Shown piece after piece: positions 20,979 through 34,000 of a DNA stretch of 64,000 bases. Every line of letters begins with the position of its first letter. The stretch's first letter is position 1. This DNA is from Proteles cristata cristata (lineage: Eukaryota > Chordata > Mammalia > Carnivora > Hyaenidae). The notes under the pieces were generated by a model. The model ran no database searches. It saw nothing but the letters and a program-made list of their open reading frames with translations, and was not told the origin of the DNA. The translations under genes were made by a program, and so were the position numbers. The DNA lies in NCBI GenBank assembly GCA_017311185.1, contig JAESUZ010003163.1:62001-126000 (forward strand). Direction: 5' to 3'.

Positions 20979-23900
20979 TTCATATAACAATGCTAAAGAG
21001 AGGTAAAAGGAGGTATGGCAAGCCTTTATTTTACATATGTAAGTAACAGATGAGGAAGTTGAAACTTACATAGGCTTTGTAAATTGAAGGAGCATACTCA
21101 CTTAAGTAGCAAGACTGGGTTTCAAACCTTGGTCTGACTCCACAGCCTATATTCTTCCTTTCCATTTTTTATTTGTTTCCAGAGCTATTTTCCAGGAATT
21201 TTGTTTATGATTTTCACAACAATGTGCTGCAAACTCTTTCAATATACTTTTTTTTTTTAATTTAAGTTTATTTCTTTATTTTGAGAGAGACAGAGACAGC
21301 GCAAGTGGGGGAGGGGCAGAGAGAAGGGGAGAGAGCATTCCAAACAGTCTCTGTGAGATCATGACCTGAGCCAAAACCAAGAGTCGGACGCTTAACGGAC
21401 CGAGCCACCCAGGCCCCCCTATAGTTACTTATATGTACTTACTTAATTTATATCTTTAACAATATCAATTGCAAGATCACAATGACCAATACAGACAAAG
21501 TGGTGGTAGATAGCGTCGGCTGCCTACTTACCAGCCATCCCCACTACACTTTCCTTGCTAGCAGGGCTTTCTTTGGAGTTTGAAAATGACAGGCCCTGAC
21601 TCTCCCAGCTTCCCTTGCAATTAGGATAGTCCTAATGTTGGCCTGGAAGGTTATTGGTGGGGAGCTCTTGGGCTTCCTCCCTGATAAAAGGAGATGCCCT
21701 GGAAGAAACATCTTGTCTTTTGTTTCATTAGATTTGTCACACCTGAATGTGACTTCACTGACTGACAACCAAGTCAGGTAAAACCCTGGACTTGAGGAGG
21801 ACAGCAGAGGTTTCTTCTTATCTGAAATAATAGATGACCTTGTTGTAAAACCTGTTGAATGTGTGTACTCCATTCCTGGCCTCCAAAAGCACCCTAACTG
21901 ATCCATATGTAAAAATATGAAAACTCCACTGTTCTGTTAGAAATAAAACCCAAGAATTCTCATTGCTTTTTAGAGCACGTGTTTTAGGTAGATTTTCACT
22001 GGTTTCCTATCTAGAACTTTTTTTTCCAAAGATTTCTTTCTTTAAAAAAAAAATAAGAACATTACGGGCACCTGGGTGGCTCAGTCAGTTAAGCATCCAG
22101 TTCTTGATTTTTGGCTCAGGTCATGATCTCATGGTTGGTAGGTTCTGTGCTGACAGCACAGAGCCTGCTTGGGATTCTCCCTCTCCTTCTCCTTCTCCTC
22201 CTTCCCTGCTCATGTGTACACTTTCTGTCTCTCTCTCTCTCAAAATAAATAAATAAGCTTTAAAAAATAAAAATAAGAACATCACTCTCAGATATTAAAT
22301 ACCCAGCTTCTGGCAAAATCCTCTACTAGGGCCATGTGTCTTGGAATTTGGTTACATTCTCTTACAGTGTTTCATACTGTTGAAATGATTTCACACAGGT
22401 AAGTATGGTTTTCCCAACTAGACCACAAGTTCTTCAAGGTTAACATCCCCTACTCCCTTGTCCCATCTTCCACAAACAATTCTTCAAATTTACTAGAACA
22501 GTTTTGATGTAAATTGGATCTAAACTGACTTGAAATGTCAGGAAAAAAATAGATTAAGGCACACATATCCCTCTGAGAGATGGTGTGATAAACCAAGGTT
22601 TAAGCCTGGTTGTGAAATCCAACCCCCCCCCCGCCACCTCCTTGGTTGTCTAAGGGTGACAGGTGCCTACAGTACTCAGGGACACCAGGTGGGCTGTAGC
22701 AGCAAGCTTTCTTCCTGATCTAAGCCTCTCAAATCTTCATTTTAACCTGAAATTGCAGCCATGATCTAGGATTCCTTTTGCTTAGGGCTTACATATTTTA
22801 AGGACTGGAATATGGGAAGCTCTGAGAGATGACCCATGAACCTGTGGAGTGAGCTTTGGGAAACAAAGACATGGCTGGGCTAATGGCATTTCATAAACAA
22901 TAGTAGTCGAGCTGTTTGGGCTGGATGGGGTCTCTTCTTCAGCACTGATGAGTGTGGACAGAGCCTTCTAGTTGCCTGGTTGTGGTCCCTCTTCTGCCAC
23001 TTACCTTGTATGTATGACTTTGGACAGGTGAATTAACCTCTTAAGTACAATTCACTTATTATAAAATGGAGACCATTGGAAAGGACTCAAAATCAAATTC
23101 TACTAATGACTAGCTTTTTACCCTTGGACCAAGTACTCTATGTTTGGAGTCTTGGGCTCTTCATTTTCAAAATGGGGATATAGGGTGGCTTAGTTGGTTA
23201 GGTGTCTGACTCTTGTTTTCAGTTCAGGTCATGATCTCATAGTTTGTGGGTCTGAGCCCTGCATCAGGCTCTGTGCCGACAGCATGGAGCCTACTTGGGA
23301 TTCTCTCTCTCTCCCTCTCTCTTTGTCCCTTCCCTGCTCACGTATGTTCTCTCTTTCTCAAAATAAATGAAGCATTTAAAAATAGAAAATAAAATAAATA
23401 AAATACAGTTTAAAAAATAAATAAAATGGGGATAAAAACACTTTTCTGGCAGGACTGGGGTGAGAATTAGAAATAATATATGTAAAGTGTCAGATACTGT
23501 TATTATCATTTTATTCCTTCTCCAGGGGAAATACATATTTCTCCATATGAAATGGACAAGCGCCATAAAACAACTATCAACAATACCAGTACTGCCCCAG
23601 GATTCCATCAGTTCTCTTGAGTGATGATGAGGAGCCCTCCTATCCATCCCTCCTCTGTCCTGCTTGTCTCCACATGGCTTACCTGTCTCTCCAGCATGGA
23701 AAAAGTAAGGCAGTTTAACACCATGCAAGGTAGGAATCATCAACGCCTCCCTGTAGTCATACAAGGAGTGGCCAGTGTCCTCACGCCCCACCTGCAGGAC
23801 AGAGAAGAGGGAACATGGAGTTGTCTGCTTGGTCCATGCCTCACTTTGCTGATGGTACCCTCCATAGCCTGTGAATATGCGTCCTTATACGCTGCCATTA

Positions 23901-26900
23901 CTACTCGAGGCCATTGTCACACAGTCTTTTAAAAATGACCAGCAGCAAAATTGGGAAAGAAAAGAAAGTGCATTTTTACCCCTATATAGTCCCCTCCCCC
24001 CCCCCCCCTTAGTCAGAGGTATCTTATATCCTCCCAGCCCTTTCCACCCTGTGTTCTCACACCACTTTCCAAGTCCCTGTGCTTCAGCCCTGAGCTCCTT
24101 GTTGGGGACAGAGAGTGAGGGAGAAAGGAAGAGCAACAGAGAGAGACAGAAAAAACAAGACAGTGAGACACTGAGAGACCCACAGAAAATGGAGAGACAG
24201 CGCAAGAGAATGAGAGCCCTAGACCAGGAGTCAGGAGGGCTCCAGACCCATTACCTGTGAGTCTCTAGCCAAGTCAGTTTCCTGGCAGGGTCCCTCTGTG
24301 ACTCAGTGCCTCCCCTGTAACTACAACAAAACTATGCTTTTTGAACTACCCCCCTCCCCCCACCCCAGGGCTTGTAGCTGTGTGACGAGCTTAGGATAAA
24401 ACGAGTACCTCCTTCAGAATGTCTATTTTAATTTGTTGGGGAGAGGGGGGCAATGACACATTTTTATAATAACCCAAATACAGATATTCAATGTAGTAGA
24501 ATGGAGTGCAGGCTTGAAAGAGAGTTGAAACTTGCAAGTAGACCCCTTTGAGCAACTGCCTACCCCCCTTCTTACCCCAATTTTCCTCTAGAACTTGTCC
24601 ACTACAGTCCTTGTAGAAACTGTTCTGCATGTTCTATACTAGAGGCATTCTTTCTCAGCCCCCTTTGTCAGGGCTGCATGCAGAAGGGAAAAGGGAGAAG
24701 GGAGGACCTTCTGCCCCTTTCTGAAGAGGCCAGATCCTTGAGTGACCCCCAGGGATCCCAGGAAGACATGCCAGTACAAACAAAATGATTCCTTGAAATC
24801 CACTCCTTTGAGCTCTGGATGTTCTGAAAGCAAATGCTTAAGCCCAGTTTCAGGTGAAATGTACAGAATCTGTAAGAGGGAGTTAGGAGTGCCTTTTAGC
24901 CAGGTCGTTCAAATTAATTTAACTTCCTTAATGAGACTGATGAGTTGTCACCTGGGAGGTGTGCCCTGGCTGTAAGAACTCAGCTATGGCTTGATTCGGG
25001 GTGGGGGTGGGGGGCAGGAGGTGGGGTCAAGGCAGTGACACCACTATGGATGTGCAGCTTCCAAAACAGCTGAGGAAGCAAATGGATGAAGGGACAGAGG
25101 ACGCCTTTCCCATCCTTAACAGTTTTGCCCAGGGCTTAGACCCGTCTCTGCTTCCAGATCACCCTCTATGAGCTATAATTTTAAGAGGCAGACATAGGTA
25201 GGCCACATGCGTTAGAAAGAGGGCAGAAGGCAGCGGAACGGGAGTAAGCCCACCGTTGGGGATCCTCATTGAGTTCCTTCCTTATTCTGGAAAGCTCCTT
25301 TTCAGCCTTCTGGCCCTGTCTGCTCTCCTTTCTCTTGTAACTATCACCCTCCCTCAGGCCCCTACACAAGGTCGGTGCTACACTCTGGCCAGGCCTGTGG
25401 TTGGCAGCCTGAGCCTCCACAGAGGGTTTCGATGCCTGCTGCCAGGGCCCTCACAAGAGCTGCCTGCTGGGCCCTGTTCTCAGACAGCTTTGTTGTGTGG
25501 GGTCCGTTACCAGATCAAACCCTGCCACCATCTCAGGGAACAGGGCTCGAAGCTTCATGGCTGTTTGGACGGATTTCATGACGAAGGACACATTTTCAAA
25601 TCTGTGGGAGAGACAGAGAGAAGCATGAGAGACAGTGTGACTTGGCATTGGCGGAGCTTCATACCCCGTACCCCGGAGTAGCCCCCCTCCCCCGTGCCTG
25701 GGGCTGGTCTAGTCCAGATTACCCAGCAATCACTTCCCAAAGCCTTGGCACGTGACCCTATCATGACCACGCTGTTGTGATCCCTTCCAGGGGCTACATC
25801 TGAGAGATATCTCACCCAAATCCAACACTTTTGAGGAGTCTGGCTGGCTCTCGAGGAATCTATGGTGTCTACACAACAAGTGAGGAAAGAAGACCCATGG
25901 GATAGGTTTCATCTGTCCACATTTGGATGAAGCAAAGCGGCCTTGTCCGAAACTTGCCCTGCATCCCCAAGATGATGGCTCCGGGAAGGGGGTGCAGTAC
26001 AGAGGCCGGCTCTCTGTTCACTGGGCACCAGTGAAAGTCTACAGAATGCCAGAGCCCCTGTCGAGTCAAGTGGACCTGGCAACTATATGTCCTCTCCCTT
26101 CAGTGGGATCTGCATGGCCCTGGGGACTCCAGAAACACTGTAGGCGAACTGTCTTACGTCTGTCTGCACCCTCTCTGTTCAAGCCCAGGACAGGGGTGAG
26201 ACAAGCAGCACAACAGAAGCACCGAAACAAAAGTCTGGCACAACCTGTGACAGGACAGAGGTCTCTGGGCAGCAGCTGGCTCACCTGTTCCTCAGTTCCG
26301 TGGCCTACATTTTCCCCTCCTGACGCCTGCCCATTCCATCTCCTGAGGAGCTCTAAGGGATGGAAGGATTTACCACCTGCAGCGCAGCCCTCACAGCCTC
26401 CCCACCTGTCACTGGCTCCTAGGAGCCCCTGAGGGGGACCAGTGGGGCCCCAGCCCTCAAGCTCCACCCTGGCCCACTAGCACACAGGTGCAGGCCTCTG
26501 CTCTCACAAAAGGTGAAGGGGAGGGGCGCCTGGGGGGCTCAGTCGGTTAAGCGCCCGACTTCGGCTCAGGTCATGATCTCATGGTTTGTGGGTTTGAGCC
26601 CCACGTCGGGCTCTGTGCTGACAGCCAGCTCAGAGCCTGGAGCCTGTTTCAGATTCTGTGTCTCCCTCTCTCTCTGACCCTCCCCTGCTCACGCTCTCTG
26701 TCTCTCTCTCTCAGAAATAAATAAAACATAAAAAATAAAAAACAAAAACAAAAAAACAAAAGGTGAAGGGGATTCAAGGGGATGGGGTGGGGAGGGGTTT
26801 GACTGCTGTCCAGAGCTCAGCCTCTAGGGCTGAGCTGCCCCTCCCCAAGCCCTGACTCAGTGTGATCCCCATCTGGTTGCCGCCCCTGCATCTCCAGCCC

Positions 26901-29900
26901 CGTGGCTGGGTCAAAGGCCTTACACAGGCCTGCCTTTGACAGAGAGCCTTCCTTGGGTAAAACGAAGAAGGAAAACTAAGGTATAAAGCCTTCTGTGCTT
27001 GCTTGAGAAAGAGTGGGTCCTTGTTCACATTGCCAGGTCACACATCCACACACAGACTCTGAGATAGCTGTCACTCAGGGCCAGGTCACCAATCAGAGCC
27101 CAGTATACACCATGGACAGCACATGGCTGACAAGAAGCAGAGCCCCACCAGCAAACCGAAACAAAGAAATGGGCCAGTTATCCGAACACACTGGCAAAAA
27201 CATACCCAGAACTGGATCACTCAAGCTAACATGAGGTCAGGGCCTAGAACTATCTGGAAAACTGCCACACTTCTTCATTTCAATCTGGTTGTGAAGATCC
27301 CAACTTGAAGTGTCTTCAGAGATAGATTTTTGCTCTCATGCAATAATGCGCATGCTGAGGCCTTGGCTCTTTGGCATTGAGGGTGGGTCTCCGAAGCCAG
27401 GCTCCCAACCTCCCTTTCTCCTCCCCCTCCCTCAGAGTCTAGTGGCTCTGCCTGCATCCCATTCTCCCAAATCCTGCAGCTTCAGCCATGTTCTCTCTCA
27501 CCTGTGAACCGAATAAATGATTTTGATTCCAATAAACCCAGGATGCTTTTTTGCAAACATACAAGCCACTTCTCTGTAAGTCTCCACTGACCACTCTTCG
27601 TTATGGATCGTCCCATTCAGTTCATACACCTGAGAGGAAGGCATGGTCCTGATCAGATGTTGGAGGTAAGCAAAACTTCATCCCCACTGTCAATAATCTC
27701 GAAGTCTCTGCAATTTCATTGCCCCATGCCTTCAACAGCTTCTCACACTTAACAGAAGTCCTAGTCCTGTCTGGGATTATGCTTCTGAACATCACAGAGA
27801 TGGGGTGTCTGCCTATCTTATTCATTGCTGGGTCCTTGCACCTGTAACAGTGCCTGGCATATGGTAGGTGCTCAAAAGGCATTTGTGTAAAGAATGAAGA
27901 ACAGGTCAGTCGGGGAGAGGACAGAGCCAAAAAAAGGAGTCCAAGGATCCACTTCATCTCCCCACTTTCCCACTCTTAGGTCGGATGTCACCTCAGGTGG
28001 ACATGGTTGGGGCAGAGTGAGAGGAGCCAGGAGTGGACCGTGGGTACGACAAAGTAGAAAGATGCAATGGAGAGGGCAGGGGTATAAAGAATTGCCCCTC
28101 TAGTCCATGGTGAGAGGCTGGAGGGAGTTGGAGTGATGGGCATGGTCCCTGCCGCTCCCTCCATCCTCTCCCATCACTGGGTCAGCTCTCGCCCCTGCAC
28201 AAAGTGCAGGTTAGGATTAGGACAGGATGTGGGAGTTTCTGAAGAGGTTGTGGGGCAAAGGAGGATGGGAAAAAATACTATGTAGAAGGTATTTCCATGA
28301 ACATCAGTTAAAACCCTGCAGTGTACAAGGAACCAGGCAAAGCATTGGAAGGGGTAAACAAATGTTAGTGAGACAAGATGCCTGACCTTAAGGAGTTTCC
28401 GATTTAGTGCAGACAGATCCTATTCCTTTTTTTTTTTTTTTTTTTAATACAAAGCAGGAAGAATTAAGTGCTTTGGGAGGCTTATGGGATCTCAGAGGGA
28501 AAAAGGGGATAACTGGATAGGATCAGAGAAGCTTTCTGGGGGAAATGGCGGTGGGGTTGGCCCTGGAAAGGCAATGGGGATTTGATACACAGGAAACTTA
28601 GAGTCCACAAGTAAGCCAATGGCTCCCTGGCGGCCCTGCTGGCAAAATCATTGCTAGTGTCCTGGGGTAGGGAAGCAGTGGTTCTACACAGAGCCAGAGC
28701 CCACGGGAGTGCAGGTGGCAGAGGCTGAGAGTCAGAGTGCGAGCCAGGAACTATCTCACTACCTAACAGAGAGGAATCCTTTCTCTTTACTGGGGTCAAC
28801 TCTTGTATCCTGGCATCCCAGGAGCTGGGTGCTCTCCAGGACCCTTTTCTCTTTTCCCACCAGTCCCCTGCTCACAGCACCCTTGCCAGCCCCTTTCTTA
28901 GCTGCACCCTGCAGGTGCCGCCTTCTGTCCCAAGGCAGTCTCCTCTTCACCCCAGACACAGAGAAGCTTTTTATGTTCTTTCATCTCTGGCCTGGGGTTG
29001 GGGGGCAGGGGGGGTTCATTCTGCTTCCTGGGATGGGGGAAGTGCGGTGAACAGACAGCTTTATCCAGCCCCTTCTCTTGGCTCTTTGGTTTTCTCTGTT
29101 GCTGCCCCAGGGAAGCCTGACCTCTCATACAATCTCCAGGCTCACCATCGGAAGGTGGTCTTCCCGGATTGTGTGGTCTAGGAGTAGACAAGCTCAGGCT
29201 TCCTGAATGTTAAGGCTGCCAGAACTTTCTAGAGGAGAGAATCTTAGGTACTGCTAGCTCAGTATCTAGTATAACCTATTATTATTATTATTATTATTCC
29301 TATTATTTACTGAAGGGGATCAGAACATGCCACCCTAAAATATGCGACTTTTGCATAATAATTAAAATATTTTTAAATGTTCATTTATTTTTGAGAGAGA
29401 CAGAGACAGAGTGTGAGTGGGGGAGGGGCAGAAAGAGAGGGAGACAGAGATCCCAAAGCAAGCTCCAGGCTCTCAGCTGTCAGCACAGAGCCTGATGAGG
29501 GGCTTGAACTCAAGAACCACGAGATCATGACCTGAGATGAAATCGGATGCTTAAACTGACTAAGCCACCCAGGCGTTCCAGCATAAGCATTATTTTGAGT
29601 GGAAGGCAGTCAAGCAGCAAACATAGAGATCTTTGCTCTCCTCCTGTCTGTCTAAAAGCCGGACATGAACTGTTGGTGAGAGTGTTCCGCCTCCTATCTC
29701 CCACACCAGGAAAACAACCCTTATCATTGGAGACAGAAGGTCAGCCCTGAGATTGGTCTGCACAAAAAAACCTTACTAACATAACTCTTATATTTTAGTA
29801 GTTTCCCACATATATTTACTATCCCACAATTTACTGCCCCAGAAACCCAAACACTTTGCCTTGTCATTTCTCCACAATTTATCACCACTTGTTAAAACCG

Positions 29901-30965
29901 TGTATAAGTACCTGTTCTACCCACTTCTTTGGGTCTTCGCTTTTTTCTACGGAGGCCTCCATGCACATAAAAATTAAATATTAACATCAAATAAAATGTG
30001 TATGCCTTTTCTCCTGTTAATGTGGCTTTTGCCAGTTTAACTTGCAGACCCCCAAAACAGAACCTTACGAGGGTAAAGAAAAAGTTGTTTTTGTTCTCCC
30101 CTGCTTCACCAGAGATTTTTTTATTAATTTTTTTCATGTTTATTCATTTTTTGAGAGAGAGAGAGAATAAGAGTGGGGAAGAGGCAGAGAGAGAAGGGGA
30201 CACAGAATCCAAAGCAGGCTCCAGACTCTAAGCTGTCAGCACAGAGCCTGATATGGGGCTCAAAGTCACAAACCACAAGATCATGACCTGAGCTGAAGTC
30301 AGATGCTCAATGGCTCAACGAACAGAGCCACCCCGGTGCCCCCTCACCAGAGATTTTTGAAAATAGAACTCTTCCTGTCACTGATCAAAGGTTCAACAGA
30401 CTTCCAGGCACTCTGTTAGAATCTTCAAATCTTTGGTGCTTAAAGAACATATAGATGCTGTACCCTAGCAGTTCTCAAAGTGTGGTCAGGGAGCCTCTGT
30501 GGGTCTCTAAGACTTTTCCAGCCAGTCTGCAAAATCAAAAACTCTCCTCATAAAATTTTTAAGATTTAAATTTAAGAGGGGCGCCTGGGCGGCTTAGTCG
30601 GTTAAGCGTCCGACTTTCACTTAGGTCATGATTTCGCGGTTCGTGGGTTCGAGCCCCGCGTCGGGCTCTGTGCTGACTGCCAGCTCAGAGCCTGGAGGCT
30701 GTTTCAGAGTCTGTCACTCCCTCTCTCTCTTACCCTCCCCTGCTCACGCTGTCTCTCTCTCTCTCCTAGAAATAAATAAAACATTAAAAAAAAAGATTTA
30801 AATTTAAGATTTGTCTTTTACATTCTCATTCTCTCCGCAGTATATAGAATTTTCCAGAAGTTACATCATGTGTGATAAGATTAGTCTGACAAATAATGGA
30901 TTGTGTGCTTGTGTAGGCTTGTGTTTTGAAGTTCTCAGTTTTAATTTCTTTTTTTTATTTATTTC

Positions 30966-31003
<38 letters not shown>

Positions 31004-34000
31004 CGTGAGCAGGGGAGGGTCAGAGAGAGAGGGAGTCACAGACTGAAACAGGCTCCAGGCTCTAAGCTGGCAGTCAGCACAGAGCCCGACGCGGGGCTCG
31101 AACCCACGAACCGCGAGATCATAACCTAAGCGAAAGTCGGACGCTTAACCGACTAAGCCACCCAGGTGCCCCTCAGTTTTAATTTCTAATGAAGGCTATA
31201 TTATACAGGATATGGAAGATAAAATCAACATAGACAAAAGTTTTTAGGGATCCTCCAAAATTTTTGAGTGTAAAATTTTGAGAACAATGGCATTAACCCT
31301 TCCCAGAACTGATACCTGAAGTTGTCTTGGCCTTCCCCAGCTGATTTGCAGACTTCCCTGCTGTGTCATTACTGAGTCATGTGCCCACACAGGCCATTTG
31401 GATTGTAGGCCACCGAGGGCAGGATCCAGGCCATCTGGGTCTTCTCACCTCCCCTCCTGTAGCACCAGAGTGGGAGCTCCATAAATAAGCATTAACTTAA
31501 GAAGAGCACTGTCCATTTGGAGTTTCAAAACTACTCGGCCCCAGGCAGCATGTTTTGGAGGATGGATGAATAGATGGAGATTGGAGGGGTGGTTGTGCCA
31601 GCAGAACAGAAGGGAGACAAAAGAACCTTTTAAAAAACTCAACAAATGACAATTTTGTCTAAAGAAGATCCTTGGCATACTAAACAAGGATGTACAGATA
31701 TGCAAATGATACAACCAGAGACTTGATGGGGGCTTGCCCGTGACAGCAGTTCCAAGCCATCAATTCTATCATTGCAGCACTTATTGCTAGAGAATCTGGG
31801 ACCCCTGCCTTGCGGGGTTCCAATCCCACTGCTAGTTCCCATAGCATGGAGAGCCACGAAGATGGAATCTGGCTCCTGGGGCAGCAGATGCTGAAGTCCG
31901 GGTCTCTTGGTGCCTCAGTAAATCACCACCGGGGCCGCCTGCGCCTTGTGTTCCTGGGCTTCTGGCCTCCAGCCAAGAATCTGCAGGCTTTTTGGAAGCA
32001 CCTAGGACAGGATCTGAATGCTCAAGAGCACCCCTATTTCAAGGAGCAAGAGACCCTTTGCAGGGGGAGACCTGCAATCCCTCCCGGCCTTGCAGCTTAG
32101 ACTGATTAGAACATTGCTGTGAAGCCTGGTATTGGAGGAAAGTTCTCAGCTGGTTAGGGGGCTCTGGGCAGGCTTCTGGGTTTAGGCTTACAGTGGAGAT
32201 ACAATCTGCCCCAGCCAATCATACCTCATAGGGTCATTGCAAGGATCAGATGAGTTAATATTTATAAAACATTTAGAGATGATAACTGCTGGAAAAAAGA
32301 CAGGAAGAATAAAAAAGGAGGAGGGCACCTGGGTGGCTCACTCGGGAAAGCATCCAACTCTTGATTTGGGCTCAGGTCATGATCTCATGGTTCGTGGGTT
32401 GGAGCCCTGCACTGGAATCCACATTGACAACACAGATCCTGCTTGGGATTCTGTCTCTCTCAAAAGGAAGGGAGGGAGGGAGGGAAAGGAAGGAAGGAAG
32501 GAAGGAAGGAAGGAAGGAAGGAAGGAAGGAAGGAAGGAAGGAAGGAAGAAAAAAGAAAGAGTAATTATAACTATTGGGTGCCTGGCTGGCTCAGTCAGAA
32601 GAGCATGTGACTCTTGATACTGGGGTCATGAGTTTGAGCCCCTCATTGGATGTAGAGATTACTTAAATAAATACATAAAAACTTTTAAAAAAGAAAATAA
32701 CTATTAATGACATTATTATTACCAATCTTATTATCATCACCAGATATAGAAAAACAACCCCAAATCTGCAGTTATCCCAGAAAGATGAGTTAATATCTAA
32801 TTAACAAACTGTAAGTACAAGTAGGTGATGCCAGTCATCCCTCTAAGACTATGTGATACAAAAGTTGCTATATCCATGGAATAAGCCCTCTTGAATTGAA
32901 AGCACATTGGATTCAATGTGCAGATTATCTCAATTTTTAATTATAGTATAATTGTGACACTATAAATTTGTGGGGAAATTATTCAAACTACATGCTATTT
33001 ACATAAGATTACAAAGTTTTATTGTCTATGATATGATGGAATTAATAGAATTTTAAAGCTGGAAGGAACCAAAGGGAAATTTGGGAGCAGACAGTTGCTC
33101 AAGATCATACAATTAGTTTGTATCAGACCAGAAAGTAGGACTCAATTTCCAACTCTCAACACAGTTAGTTTTCACTACTAGAGCACCATTCATTTAACAG
33201 CCGTTAATTGAGCTTCTACTATGTGCCAGGCATATGCCAACACCTTTATGTCAACATCTCATTTAATCCTCAAAACTACATTAGGTAGTTCTCATTTTAC
33301 AGATGAGGATCTTGAGGCTCAGAAAGCTTAAGAAACGGAGTCCTACCCCACAGTGCGAGTTAGGGCTGGAGATCTGCTGAGTTTTAGAATCTTGCTGACC
33401 CTGAGTGTCACAGTCATCACAGCACCCTGTCTTTACCTTTATGTGACAGTGACAGTTAGGGGGGCTCAATGTCTCAGCTCTGGCTGCACTTTAGAATCAC
33501 GTAGGGAGAGAGAAATGCCTGGGTCTCACCCCAGACTAATTAAATCAGAATCTCTGGGGTAGAACCTGGTGGGTTTTTTTAACCTCCCCAGATGATTCTA
33601 ATGTAACAGCTGGGGTTAAGATCTACCATTTTGTGGATTTGAAGTAAACAGCGTGAATACAGCATAATAGGATAAATGCTATTATAAAGGAGAGCAGTTA
33701 ACAAGGTCTCCCCAACCTCGATTCTCAATTTTCTTGCCGTTATACCAGCAACACGAAACAGGGGTCACTTTAGCAACAAGCTAGATGGAATTTTCAGTGG
33801 AGGCTCTGCCCAGAATCCAGGGAAAACCTTGGTGGGGAGGGCGGTGAGGATGGGTAGGAGAAGTGCCAGTTGTGTTTGTTATACAAGTGACAGCATCCAA
33901 GAAAATGTCTGGGAAACAACCATCCTGAGTTCTCTGCCACTGCCGGTCTCTCTCCCAAGACCCCCTGTCAATAAGTACCAGCAGGGCAATCTCCTGTTGA

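Larger units (their letters stand above)
30466..31295. mobile_element. hAT-type DNA transposon relic split by two SINEs, intron 4
   Basis: The left end CAGTTCTCAAAGTGTGGTC and right end TTTTGAGAACAATGG look like inverted termini. The internal TTACATTCTCATTCTCTC and TTTTCCAGAAGTTACATC belong to one old element. Family not certain. Confidence 0.45.
32222..32740 (+). mobile_element. MIR tail split by two SINEs, intron 4
   Basis: ACCTCATAGGGTCATTGCAAGGATCAGATGAG lies before the SINEs and TAACTATTAATGACATTATTATTACC follows, the usual MIR 3' end. Confidence 0.6.

Noticed and set aside
23291..23791. 166-codon minus-strand frame as one coding unit
   Set aside because: Only the first 36 codons are ADA2 exon 7. 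The rest passes a GTAAG donor and ends in a SINE.
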